DNA of 64,000 bases from contig NC_065530.1 of NCBI RefSeq assembly GCF_020184175.1, positions 22,049,260-22,113,259 on the forward strand, given 5' to 3'. This document shows positions 44,101 to 52,480 of this stretch, piece by piece. Position 1 is the stretch's first letter, and each line of letters opens with the position of its first letter. A program made the position numbers and the translations under genes. The notes under the pieces are model-generated. The model searched no databases. It was not told the DNA's origin and saw only the letters and a program-made list of their open reading frames with translations. The stretch comes from Aphis gossypii. Its lineage: Eukaryota; Arthropoda; Insecta; Hemiptera; Aphididae.

Positions 44101-46532
44101 GCCCCCGTGCCAGAAGAATACCATGTTCATATAGTGCCTACAATCTTATTGTACTACGGCGTTTACAACGTACACCCATAGGAACTTTAATCAATCATAA
44201 CCGTGAAGGAGGAGACAAGTTATTATTTATTGGTAGGTATATTATTATGCACCATAATGTAATCGAATCGTGTACCACACGTGGGTACATTGGATCCCTA
44301 TAAGCAGTCATCAATACACGGATTTCCGGGAAATAACTCTTATACTTCTTAGAATACAGATGCCCATTAAGTTAAAGTGAAATTTATTTTGAAAAGTACG
44401 CGCAACAATGCGCATATAATACTCAAACTTCACCATACATCAAGTGTTTGGTAGCGAAAAAGACGCGACTTGCCATATGATTTAAGGTGTTTAATACGTT
44501 TATCCTTGTCGTTCTGTACGTGCATAAGACGTGCACTAACGAGTCAGAATTACACTATAAATAATAATAGATTGTTGTCTAGAAAATACAATATATCATA
44601 ACTGTACAACACAAGTCTATTAGATGTATTATAGAATCTCAATAAACCGTAAGTTAAATAATATTAGCTGGCGTAACTATACTAATATTTCACTCGAATA
44701 TATTATTTTCTTGGTAGCATATAAGAATTAAGTATGCTGTGCGATTAGAATAAATAAATAGATGATGCATAGTTTTATAGTATATTATTATATACGTATG
44801 TTGGAAATATTTACTTTCTAATAAATTCATCACTTTAAAAGCACGCGAATTGAGTAGTTGGGACAATGCCTAAATGAATTGGATCTAAATGAAAATATTT
44901 TACTTATGATATATTTTTTTTCAAAAACACTTCTTAGATAATATCATAAGAACCTTTCACAATAGTTTTACGTGACACATCATCAATTGAATGTCGACAG
45001 TTTAAATTGTATTTACTGCGATTATTTATTGTAGTTATTTTTCTAATCCTAGACAAACAGTATATGTGTTATGTATGTATTATGTATTTGCTATGTATAT
45101 TACTTTATAGATACATACGAGTTGAATTTATTTAGATTTTCACTTTTTTATAACGTTGCATTTTTATAGCATATAGCATATTATATCATTTAAGTTCTTT
45201 AAAATGATTAATCCGGAAAATTACCTACATAGGAATTAAAATCTATAACTATAATACATATAATGGCAAGAATGCAAAAAAAAATATTTACTCTTAAAAT
45301 ATTTAAATACCTACCTAAATATATATAACATAGTTTTTACATACTAGACATAAAAATAAATACTAAAATCGACGTTAAAACCAGAATTTATTATGGCACT
45401 AACTTAGGCACTTTTTAAATAATATTTAAAAACAAGACAATACGTATTGTAACTAACACAATATATAATAATAAAAACCTAAAATAATTATTATAGATAA
45501 ACATATTATGAAAATAAAACAATATGTCTTTTCTTTATTTTAAGATAAGTTCAAAACTTGAATACTTAACTTTAAAGAGTGTTTATATTGTTCTGAAATG
45601 GAACTGTAAAAACTAAAAACATTATGTCTACTGTTACGGTATTTAATAATTTTTATCAACAATGAAGTCGGCATTATCTTGTGTTATTGAATTCATAGTC
45701 TATAATATATTATTAGTTATTACACATGGAATTACAAGATCCATAAGTGCAGACTACTTTTAAAGAATAAATACGAGTAAATAAATGATTGTACTAAATA
45801 TCCTAATAATAATTGGCTAGTGCAAACTTCAATTTTCGTCCACCCTTATACTAGAAATTAGAATAGTGACTAGTGTAGCTTGACTTTTTTTAATACCGAT
45901 TTGCTTATAAATTTAAATCTGTAGACTGTAGTAATTTTTAAGATTTTAAATGTAAATAAAAATAAATTTGTTATAAATAGAAACAATAGTTACATAATAT
46001 AAATAGTAATAAAAAATCATTACAATGTAATAAACTTGGTTTGATAACCAAACAGATAGACAGAAACATAATTTAAAAATTATCAACACTTAAACTTAAA
46101 AAAAATAATTAAAGAAAAATTCACCAATTTGCAATGGCATTAAATTCATCGAGTACCATGTTAATGTCTACGCTCTATACTGTTTTATTGTAATTTATTT
46201 TTCAATGAATGGTTATTCGTAATTTTTTTCGCAAAAAATATTGATGACGGCGGCGGGAAGGGGGCTCACACAGTGTTAAATTACCACAAATTTCCACTGA
46301 TGTGGAACATTCAAGATAAACAATTATAAAAAAGTTTTAATACCCCCCTTCAAAAAAAAATTTATTATCGAGTTCCGTGCAAACTCTGATGATAATAATA
46401 TTATTGTAAAGGCGTCTTACCGGATTGTCGACGATTCTGCCTGACGAACCCTGGCTGCACGCTGCGGTCTTCGCCCAAGAGAAACGAGTTGGGCTCCTGT
46501 TCTTCAACCCATTTATCCGTGTTGTTAGCCAT
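1..46532 (-). CDS. SLC22-family organic cation/anion transporter, 3'-truncated by window edge
   Basis: This is a plasma-membrane MFS solute carrier of the SLC22 (organic cation/anion/carnitine transporter) type; the substrate cannot be read from sequence. Eight coding segments join in frame: 46421-46532, 3145-3419, 2154-2321, 1984-2087, 1074-1228, 840-1008, 654-783 and 1-156, all with GT-AG borders and matching phases (423 codons; the family is usually about 550, so roughly 130 residues lie off the left edge). Seen: TM1 near residues 69-90 after the family-typical GEFGRWQ; a large extracellular loop with several Cys and N-glycosylation sites; TM2 ending in SDRFGRKK (218-225), the MFS TM2-3 loop motif; and VPESPRWL (330-337), the SLC22 signature after TM6. 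Odd points are an N-terminal extension of about 58 residues and a first intron of 43 kb. The family assignment is very sure. The join to the distant first exon rests on phase, strand and exon form. Confidence 0.88.
654..783 (-). CDS. SLC22 gene, exon with PESPRWL signature
   Basis: The borders are acceptor TTATTAG and donor GTAAGT; the exon is 130 nt, phase 2 to 0. It encodes FVPESPRWLLAMGRVEE, the SLC22 signature between TM6 and the central cytosolic loop, then the loop up to NMDKILKQ. The reading frame stays open past the donor to about 627, but the donor and the in-frame next exon at 156 show that extension is intronic. Confidence 0.97.
840..1008 (-). CDS. SLC22 gene, exon with TM5 and TM6
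   Basis: The borders are acceptor AATTATAG and donor GTAAGA; the exon is 169 nt, phase 1 to 2. It encodes MELVGGKW, the family-typical entry to TM5, then hydrophobic TM5, a short Arg-containing loop (CRGWRLLQW) and TM6 ending FLVLHW. The Trp codon is split with the next exon. Confidence 0.96.
1074..1228 (-). CDS. SLC22 gene, exon with MFS motif A, TM3 and TM4
   Basis: The borders are acceptor TTTATAG and donor GTAAGT; the exon is 155 nt, phase 2 to 1. It starts FGRKKTLMASL, completing the D-R-x-G-R-[RK] loop motif of MFS proteins, and continues through TM3 and TM4 (ILGFVCVSIVFSGFVLC). The 755-bp intron above it holds nothing recognisable. Confidence 0.96.
1984..2087 (-). CDS. SLC22 gene, exon with TM2
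   Basis: The borders are acceptor ATTTACAG and donor GTAAGT; the exon is 104 nt, phase 0 to 2. It encodes WNLVCDRK, the conserved start of TM2 in SLC22 proteins, followed by TM2 with MGVAFGGFFSGLVSD. The Arg codon is split across the next intron (AG|A), joining SDR to FGRKK. Confidence 0.96.
2154..2321 (-). CDS. SLC22 gene, exon for extracellular loop
   Basis: The borders are acceptor TACATAG and donor GTAATT; the exon is 168 nt, phase 0 to 0. It encodes the rest of the TM1-TM2 loop, including VSVYDPCHYRN and, near the end, ACSSWQFNTTEFGDTI. The Cys residues and NxS/T sites (NNS, NTT) fit the glycosylated, disulfide-bonded loop of SLC22 proteins. The 823-bp intron above it is AT-rich and empty. 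Confidence 0.93.
3145..3419 (-). CDS. SLC22 gene, exon with TM1 and start of large loop
   Basis: The acceptor TTTTTAAG lies at the upper end and the donor GTGAGT at the lower end; the exon is 275 nt, phase 1 to 0. It encodes a short basic/acidic stretch, then the family-typical GEFGRWQ, a hydrophobic TM1 with LILSLLNLP, and the start of the extracellular loop with FWCTPPPG. An in-frame ATG just before GEFGRWQ (residue 59 of the full model) would give an N-terminus close to the length usual in SLC22 proteins. That leaves an alternative start if the upstream exon is wrong. Confidence 0.93.
3972..4128 (+). pseudogene. EGF-like domain remnant with apparent frameshift
   Basis: One frame, open from 3972 (ATG), reads through YMCGKSLNIDKRG and stops in the TAG at the 'gcatag' near 4067. 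A second frame, open from a TGA just past 3985 to a TAA at about 4126-4128, reads AFCECIAGGYGTYCE. The second part fits the EGF C-terminal pattern C-x-C-x(2)-G-x(2)-G-x(2)-C exactly. The frames change over at a run of five G near 4038-4042, where a one-base indel would join them. There is no good acceptor with a pyrimidine tract. It is either a decayed EGF-like exon or chance; the gene of origin is unknown. Confidence 0.3.
4403..4419. repeat. Poly(G) run of 17
   Basis: There are seventeen consecutive G on the plus strand between 'gagaa' and 'ttaacc', in an otherwise AT-rich region. It is a simple homopolymer, prone to length variation and sequencing error. The preceding 'ccctaacctaacc' resembles two insect telomere units but is too short to call. 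Confidence 0.95.
8031..8115. repeat. (TA)n(TG)n microsatellite
   Basis: A short TA run (8031-8042) leads into about 36 perfect TG units (8043-8115). Alternating purine-pyrimidine DNA of this length can adopt Z-form and is likely polymorphic. The poly-Val/Cys and poly-Thr/His open frames across it are products of the repeat, not genes. Confidence 0.97.
12120..12540. other. GC-richer island in intron, function unclear
   Basis: This stretch is less AT-rich than its flanks and carries several CpGs (for example around 12230-12310 and 12370-12420). A frame is open on the plus strand at 12355-12537 but has no recognisable domain, no Kozak-like start and AT-driven codons. It may be regulatory or simply less decayed; I assign nothing. 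Confidence 0.2.
15222..15690. other. CpG-rich island in intron, possible regulatory sequence
   Basis: About 470 bp of higher GC with many CpGs (clusters at 15250-15330, 15400-15425 and 15478-15535), interrupted by TAA/TTA runs. Short frames are open on both strands, but they overlap, differ in length and encode low-complexity residues across the TAA repeats. It could be an enhancer, an alternative promoter or an old insertion. No core promoter or domain is clear. Confidence 0.25.
24219..24793 (+). other. Two GC-richer open segments, unassigned
   Basis: Two plus-strand frames stay open: 24219-24440 (73 codons) and 24551-24793 (80 codons). Both are less AT-rich than their surroundings. The second starts MVCPTAVPDLKTRW and contains several Cys and His residues (YCPMKMHNKC), without a zinc-finger spacing I recognise. 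The minus strand is broken by stops. I cannot link them by convincing splice sites to each other or to another exon. They could be remnants of a gene or mobile element, or regulatory sequence. Confidence 0.2.
24908..24928. repeat. (TAA)n microsatellite
   Basis: About seven TAA units, a short simple repeat typical of the intron background. Confidence 0.85.
25140..25510. other. Non-coding segment of distinct composition, possibly a degraded repeat
   Basis: This segment has more even base composition than the flanking sequence, few A/T homopolymers and stops in all frames. It includes 'gggcccagttaagttag' and 'gtccgtgatccttggc'. The look is that of a decayed dispersed element, but I see no terminal repeats or target-site duplication, so the class is open. 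Confidence 0.2.
29706..29712 (+). promoter_or_regulatory. TATA box of the nested plus-strand gene
   Basis: TATAAAA lies 79 bp before the ATG at 29785. That spacing would put transcription start near 29735-29740 and leave a 5' leader of about 45-50 nt, normal for small insect genes encoding secreted or cuticle-type proteins. No clear initiator is visible. Confidence 0.4.
29785..30828 (+). CDS. Nested gene for a secreted-looking repeat protein, unknown function; exon phases disagree by one base
   Basis: Exon 2 (29992-30828, 278 codons, stop TAA) follows the acceptor TTTCGAGTACAG. It starts TLWWSLSTIVSCIQVEE, which looks like a signal peptide lacking its first residues, and continues with a Pro/Thr/Glu-rich region, four 11-residue repeats (ESxxPTGDxxV type) and an Arg/Pro-rich tail. 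Exon 1 would be the ATGAG at 29785-29789 before the strong donor GTGAGT, a layout common in insect secretory genes. However, ATG AG| joined to |ACG is one base short of the open frame. One more G would give Met-Arg followed by the signal peptide. So the start is unresolved: assembly error, different first exon, or inactivated gene. The GC content, much higher than the surroundings, and long frame suggest recent coding constraint. The gene lies inside the SLC22 intron on the opposite strand. I do not recognise the family. Confidence 0.5.
30397..30528 (+). repeat. Four 33-bp tandem coding repeats
   Basis: Units start at 30397, 30430, 30463 and 30496, each beginning GAAAG and encoding 11 residues of the form E-S-x-x-P-T/A-x-D-x-x. 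A fifth partial unit starts GACAG at 30529. The units differ mostly at third and variable positions but keep the frame, which argues for selection on protein. Confidence 0.85.
31239..31244 (+). terminator. Possible poly(A) signal of the nested gene
   Basis: This is the first AATAAA I find downstream of the stop at 30828. The distance of about 410 bp is long but possible. The hexamer is common by chance in sequence this AT-rich. Confidence 0.2.
33080..33106. repeat. (ATT)n microsatellite
   Basis: A run of about eight TTA/ATT units in AT-rich intron sequence, with no further context. Confidence 0.85.
42433..42642 (+). other. Possible orphan exon, unassigned
   Basis: After an acceptor-like TTTATTTTAATAG the plus strand stays open for about 69 codons to TAA at 42640-42642. 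The codons are less AT-biased than the flanks, and the peptide contains VSHHRVKLHCRVHGQYP. The other frames carry stops. No matching upstream donor or neighbouring exon is evident, and the family is not recognised. It may be the last exon of a small gene, a pseudogene piece, or chance. Confidence 0.25.
46421..46532 (-). CDS. SLC22 gene, proposed first coding exon
   Basis: ATG at 46532-46530 (context TCATGGC) opens 37 codons plus one base, ending TCC G before the donor GTAAGAC. The peptide starts MANNTDKWVEEQ and is hydrophilic, with no membrane segment, as expected of a cytosolic N-terminus. Its phase-1 end matches the phase of the SLC22 exon at 3419-3145, whose first two bases complete a Gly codon. 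I see no better start exon in between, but an extra internal exon or a different partner gene cannot be excluded. cDNA would settle it. Confidence 0.65.
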
Positions 46533-46608
46533 GACGAGGGGGCCGATCGATTACGCACGACGATACTGCACGATCTTCGATTCCATCTAGTAACTAGTAT
46601 AAGACTGA
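46533..46608 (-). promoter_or_regulatory. 5' leader of the SLC22 gene with a short uORF
   Basis: Upstream of the ATG, the minus strand reads a T-rich tract, then TTGGTATTAG, then TCAGTC. This can be read as a splice acceptor (exon start 46608) or as an arthropod-like initiator (TCAGT). The leader contains an 11-codon uORF (46586-46551, ATG GAA ... TAA) ending 18 nt before the main ATG, which could lower translation. No TATA box is clear. Confidence 0.4.
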
Positions 46609-46739
46609 CTAATACCAACAAATAGATAAAAAAAAAAATGAGTAACGATAATAATATAAACAGTTTATTATGAAAAATATAATTGCGATGGATGATAATA
46701 ATATTATGAAATACGTTTAGCAAAAGACTTAAGTAATAT

Positions 46740-47560
46740 TAATTTTAGTTCCGGGGTAACTTATAAGACGACCGTGTACCTATACGTATTGCACCAGCGA
46801 CGAAACCGCACGATCGGATCGTAGGGAATTAGTATTACGATTATCTCGACACCGTCGGCGGTAAACTGCTGCAGATACCGACCGGAATACAGTCGCGGAT
46901 GATATACAATCGATAATAATAATAATAATTGTGGGTGGAAAAAACTCGCGCACGATTGCGATATTAGAATTATTTATGTACGATTATCGTTGCTGTCATG
47001 ATAATAATAATATTGTTTAAATACAAATTACAATATATTTATTATATCGCAAAACCGACGTCGGTCGCGATCGTCAGCAGTTGCGATGACGCCGAGGGTA
47101 TAGGAGTGACGGTCGACTGTACACATACACACGTCCGTACTTACACCTATGCGCCATGCGTACATAATCATTCACACGTATGGTAAACATAATAAGTATT
47201 GTATAGGTTACTAGGTATACCGTGTCCGTGTGTGTGCGGGCATTACCTATAGCTATATGCGTGCGAGAAAATTTAGTTCAAGGAACGTACTCCGCGTGTG
47301 CTCGCAGGAAATCAAGGACTCGGAGTTAAAATAATAATAAACCGACAACAACGAAAATACCGATGTTATATTATATTATAATAATATTATATATATATTG
47401 TACACATATAATACCATTATTCGGTATTGTTATTGTAAACACGCTCCACGGTGCGTATAAGTGTCGGTGCGCTTGTGCGGCGCGTGTCGTGTACCCACCT
47501 GAGCGCGCGCATCACCGGCCGTGTGAGCAAGAGGGCTCAGGGTTTGTTACAATACATCGT
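46740..47560. promoter_or_regulatory. CpG-rich cluster upstream of the SLC22 first exon
   Basis: CpG density rises sharply, with clusters at 46780-46910, 47055-47115, 47270-47300 and 47450-47530 (for example 'gagcgcgcgcatc'), against a CpG-poor AT-rich background. The position just upstream of the proposed first coding exon fits a promoter region. Several short frames here are interrupted and overlap on both strands, so I do not call genes. Transcription start positions cannot be read from sequence. Confidence 0.4.
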
Positions 47561-47599
47561 TTGGTAGAAATACCATCTCCAAAAACAGCGATATCCATT

Positions 47600-50500
47600 T
47601 AAATTCACAAAAACCTTTTATTTTTAAAATCCAAAATAAAGTGAAATTTATCATTAACAAATAAAATATAGTACCGATAGGTACTATACAATTTTTTTTA
47701 GTACATTATGTGACTATGTAACTAAAAATCCTAAGCCTAAAAATAATATTTTTTTTTTTTTTGTTTTTCATTAAAAATCAGTTCCTTTAATGTTTATAAT
47801 AATACGGTATGTACTTAAATTATAGGTAATATGTAGGTATAATACTATATACCTATTAAAAATTTATTAAAGAAAAAATCTATATTTATTAATTCTTTAA
47901 ACGGTTTAACTTTAAATCTCAATTTCTCTTTTTATCTACATCAAGCAACAGAAATATATAATTTATAGAAATAACTTATTATTAAAATAGATCAAATAAC
48001 TGCCCTAAAACCAAATAAAAAAAGTACAAATGGAATTTATATCTCTCTACTGTCGTCCCCTGAAAATATGCTACAGATATATTATATTGGTTATTTTTAT
48101 CGTCGTGCAAACTGGTGCACATTCAAATACAAAATATTACTAATATTATATTTTATATAATATAAGTACGAAACACGATATCGCATATTTATGAAATACC
48201 TATGGGTATTGGGTTTATTATAATAACAATACAATAAAATCGACGAGAGAGGAAATTGGTCGATGTTCAATAGCACACATGGTAAATTTTTTTATAGAAT
48301 TATTAATTGTTTTAAATTTTAAGTATAATATGTGAATGATCACATATTAATGTATGCCAGAATTTTTAATAAAAATTATAGTTTCAATTTTGGATTTCAT
48401 ATTTTTAACTATTTAGTTTGTTTTTAGTACCTACCGGTTTTGATTTCTATTATTGATATCATTTTCAATAATAACTTTTCAAAAGTGATTTTGAAACCGG
48501 TCCCAAGCTTCGGGCTTTCACTAATTTTTAGTTGCATTATATTGATTTACAGTACGAAATTTGAGACATTTATATGCGTTGGCCCAGAGGTAATCCTTGG
48601 CTGAGATATAAGTAATCGACAAACGAGTAACGACTGAACCATAAAAAGTTTTAATGCAGTACATATCGAATATTTGTATATAAAATATATTAGATAATAA
48701 ATAAGTATTCATCCGTCGCTCCACTTAATTTTTCGGTTAAAAATATTATAAGACTATAAATATGAATTTATGATAATCCGTTCCGGTCGATTGCAGATCA
48801 TACGTAGAATAGTTTTATATTAGACATCGTTTTTACTTTCTTAGCCAAAAATATCTCAATCAAATTTCTACGAAAATCGTAAAGAAAACTAAATATTTAG
48901 TGATTTAGTCAATTGCTTAAAATAGCTGTTATGAATGTCCTAAACTCGTCGCTTATACACCTCTCTATCACTATAAATTGTAAGCTACAACAGTATGATG
49001 CGAACTTCAGAAGACTTATCGACTATCATGAACTAAATAAACTATAATAAACTATTATAAACTATCAACAAAATATTAAAACCAAGTCGAATGTTTGACA
49101 AGACCACTTTTAGTCATAATTTAATATTTTTAACCTGAAATACACTTTTAAAACATTTTTTCTAACTATTTTTTTTTCACAAGTCCGCCAAAAAGTGGTA
49201 GGTATAAATTGTATAGCAAACAAGTAAATCGCGTACACTTCTAATTTCATCAATAGTTTTGAAACGAATAGTTAACATTTAATTTGATTGCTTATTATAG
49301 TTATTACGATTCTAACGAAATATTATTATTATTAATTCATTGTAATTGAGTATATATTTAGAGTTAGAAGAAAACGCCTGTGATAAAAGAGAAAAAAACA
49401 TGTCTTATGATTAATAATTATGACCATGAATGTTAAATTTCACACCATTCAACTATTATAGGTAGCTGTAAAAATCGATACATTTAATATAGGTTCTATT
49501 AATGCCATGTTCGAAATATATTTTTACAAAATTTAAATTTTTTAAAGTGTGATATAAGTAAACATTATTTTGATTTACAGTAATTTTATAAAATGTCAGA
49601 ACATAAATTACAAAACATTACGTATTATTTAATTATTTTTATGACATCACGAATAGTTTTTTGGTTAAAATGATACAATTTATCATTTTTTAGTTTTTAT
49701 TCATTTTAATAGGTGACTATATCGTACTTAAATCGCTAGTGTAGGTATGTATTATTCGATAGTTTATATAACTGCTTGTATACAAACACAGAGCTAAATA
49801 CATATGGCACACAATACTTTAGTACTATTTTTTAAACTATTCAATAATGCACAACTTCAATAATTTATCAAGAAATTCTTACTAAAAAATAATAAATTAA
49901 CGATTAAAATATTAGTAACTTTTTTTTTTTTTTAATGCGAACTTATTAAAAACAAAATTACCATAACTGATTGTAAACTTATGTTCATAAGTTCGTAGTT
50001 TTAAACAATTTTAACTATATAACATTTCGAGACTAAAAAACTGATTTTAAAAACAGTGTACATTCAATAAGTAATATAATGTATTTTTTAATTTAGAAAA
50101 GAAAATCATTAAATTTAAAAAAACAATATTTTTTTAGAAATATAAATAGGTTATTATGTATTTAAAATATTATGGTGATTTAAAAAAAGGAGTGTTACCT
50201 GATTAATTTTTATGATTTATTGATAATACAAAATTGTAAAATGGATAATGTAAGGATTTGTATTGCCACAATAAAAGGTTATTCGCAAGCATAAAGTTAA
50301 AATTTGCTCCCCTATTGAAACTATATTAAATATCATTTTGAATAGAAGCATTAAATATGATTCTCCCAAAGCATCTAGTTAGTACTGCACTAATAAAGTA
50401 AGTAAAGTAAATAAATTAGTTTTTATATATATCGCGATATATATATATATATTTACGTTTGATCGACTAATTTACTAACTAACCTGTATAACACCGTGAT

Positions 50501-51190
50501 ATCAATGAATACACTTTTAAATTCTCTTATCTTTTCTCTCAGTAAATAACTATTTTTTTAATAACCATTTCGAAAAAATGATTCTTATAAGAAAACTATA
50601 ATAAATTATTACAATTCAAAAATAGATAGTCTATTTAAAAAATATACTTAGGGTTTTAATTACTTAGATCGACTAATAGTATTTAATTATATAGTTGGGT
50701 GAGTTTTAATGTTCAAGCAGACAATAATCGAGTATCTACCTACATGTATGATGTCAAATATATGCTAAAACAAACTTGAAAACAAATATTGGAAAAAGCA
50801 TGAAAGTAACTAGAAACACAAATTACAAACAAAACACTGAAAAACCACATTTACCACTGATCGTCAACAATCCACTGTACTGCATCATAAGTCTGCAAGA
50901 TTGGTAAATCCTGCAGACTTACCCGTTAAACTACCCTATATTCTTTATTGGTCGAAATTTCCCTTTCGACGCATTTGGACGTTCAACCGACCTACATTGA
51001 TGGCTTACTCGGAGCACATTTTTGTTAAGTCCATTTTTAAACGGTACCCCAACTGCCCAAGCCTCAAACTGTTTTGATCACTTATATCAAGTGCGTACGC
51101 GTTATTGAGACGGATCCCATCCAGACAAACCAAAACCATGCGCACCCTTGCAAATCAGCCTTAACAGGCGTGTACAGTATAATTAATGTA
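47600..51190. other. Intergenic, nothing recognised
   Basis: AT-rich sequence with many homopolymers and stops in all frames. It contains a 22-bp perfect palindrome centred on TCGCGA (50424-50445) inside a TA run. I see no gene, RNA or transposon ends. Confidence 0.6.
50424..50445. repeat. 22-bp palindrome around TCGCGA
   Basis: This is a self-complementary TATATATATCG/CGATATATATA within an AT tract that continues to about 50452. It is probably simple-repeat drift with a CG interruption; a binding site is possible but unsupported. Confidence 0.6.
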
Positions 51191-52480
51191 TTCGACTCGA
51201 CTCCTTATAGGTACGACGCGCGGTGGGCCGACCAGCGAGAAACGAAGGCACATCGACAAAATGTATAATGGACATCAACGACTGTCGCGGGACTGCATCG
51301 GACTTGCCGCGGACGACGCGGAATACGATCGCGATACCGTCGGGACAAACAGTAACCGCGGTTAAAATATGATGTCATTATAATTTCGTGTAGACGAAAG
51401 ATTTCGCGGACGAAGGATCTCAAAGACGAACGAACGACGTTTTTACCTTTCGGCCGGCAGCATGATTATAACATATTATATTAAATATTATCATTTTATT
51501 GTAAAACATTGCTACTGCGAATAATAGGTATATATTATAATCCATTTACTGTTTATCGTTGTCGCGTGCAACTTGTTGTGACGGCCAAAAGTGCACTCGT
51601 TTCGTAGTATATGTATATGTATATATATATGCGTTAATGCACACCTGCAGCTGCAGTGGACCAGCGGCGGCGGCGGCGCGCGCGACACGTGCAAAACGGA
51701 ACGACGACGGACGCGATCGACACGATTAATACCTGGGCGAGCGCGCGTGCTGCACGTAACGCGACGGAAACCAGACTTGAGCGAATACGCGCAGACACAC
51801 CGGTTTTTGTGGTGGCGGCGGTCGCGGGTCATTGAGGAGAAAAAAAAACACACACACACAATATATACATACGCGAGCAGCACACACACAGACACGCAGA
51901 TGTACGTAATATTGTGCGTGTGTGTGTGTGTGTATGTGTGTGTATAAAAACAAAATAATATGTAATAATAAATACGTAAAACGTGCAGAGCGCGACCGCA
52001 GAGAAGTTCCACCACCAAAAATCAAGTCATCCGTAATAAGTTATAACCGATATAACGTATATAATAATATTATATTATATATTGTTGTAAGCGCGCTTGT
52101 TAATGTGCACACATAATATCGTTATAATATAGCCTGTCCGACAGAAGTACGTATACCTACCACCTATAATATAATATTACGTCCGAGGCTGAAAACGCAG
52201 GTCGCCTCCACTCGTCGTCCGCGAGGGAAAAATGCGCGCCCGGAGACTCTCGGGCATTACGGCGAACGACCGGTTTACGCTACGATTGGGATTTGAGATG
52301 TTTCTCGAGCGTTTTCGTTAGGTTTTTTTTTTTTTTTCACCATATAATATACGCTACATCGGAATATAATATTATATTATTTTATCGCGTATAATATCCC
52401 ATACCTATACGGGGCACGGATGTTATAATGTAAAAAACCCGACGAGTCGCATTACCGCGGCGAACGCACACAACACACAA
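51190..52480. promoter_or_regulatory. Large CpG-rich region, likely distal promoter or 5' UTR exon
   Basis: About 1.3 kb with the highest CpG density of the intergenic part (51210-51470, 51660-51830, 52185-52320), including a CGG run near 51665-51678. On the minus strand, GGCCGAAAG is followed by the donor-like GTAAAA at 51446-51441. A 5' UTR exon starting in this region could therefore splice to the acceptor-like site at 46609 before the SLC22 start codon. That link is inference. The overlapping open frames on both strands cross CA/TG repeats and are not genes. Confidence 0.35.
51848..51944. repeat. Inverted CA and TG microsatellites
   Basis: CA runs at 51848-51860 and 51880-51890 are followed by a TG run at 51914-51944. 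They are complementary and could pair as a hairpin with a loop of about 25-55 nt in RNA from either strand. The likeliest origin is independent simple-repeat growth. Confidence 0.8.

Larger units (their letters stand above)
3420..46420 (-). other. First intron of the SLC22 gene (about 43 kb, inferred)
   Basis: This is the interval between the proposed first coding exon and the TM1 exon, bounded by donor GTAAGAC at 46420 and acceptor TTTTTAAG at 3420. It is strongly AT-rich. It holds a nested plus-strand gene (29706-30828), an EGF-like remnant (3972-4128), a possible orphan exon (42433-42642), microsatellites and several slightly GC-richer islands. Outside the listed items (notably 4900-8000, 8400-15200, 15900-24200, 25900-29700 and 30900-42400) I see only AT-rich sequence without supportable genes, tRNAs or intact transposons. 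Confidence 0.6.

Noticed and set aside
51512..52025. Open frames of 118, 168 and 99 codons on both strands
   Set aside because: They pass through CA/TG repeats and a CGG run, overlap each other on opposite strands and show no domain; CpG-rich promoter-like DNA explains them.
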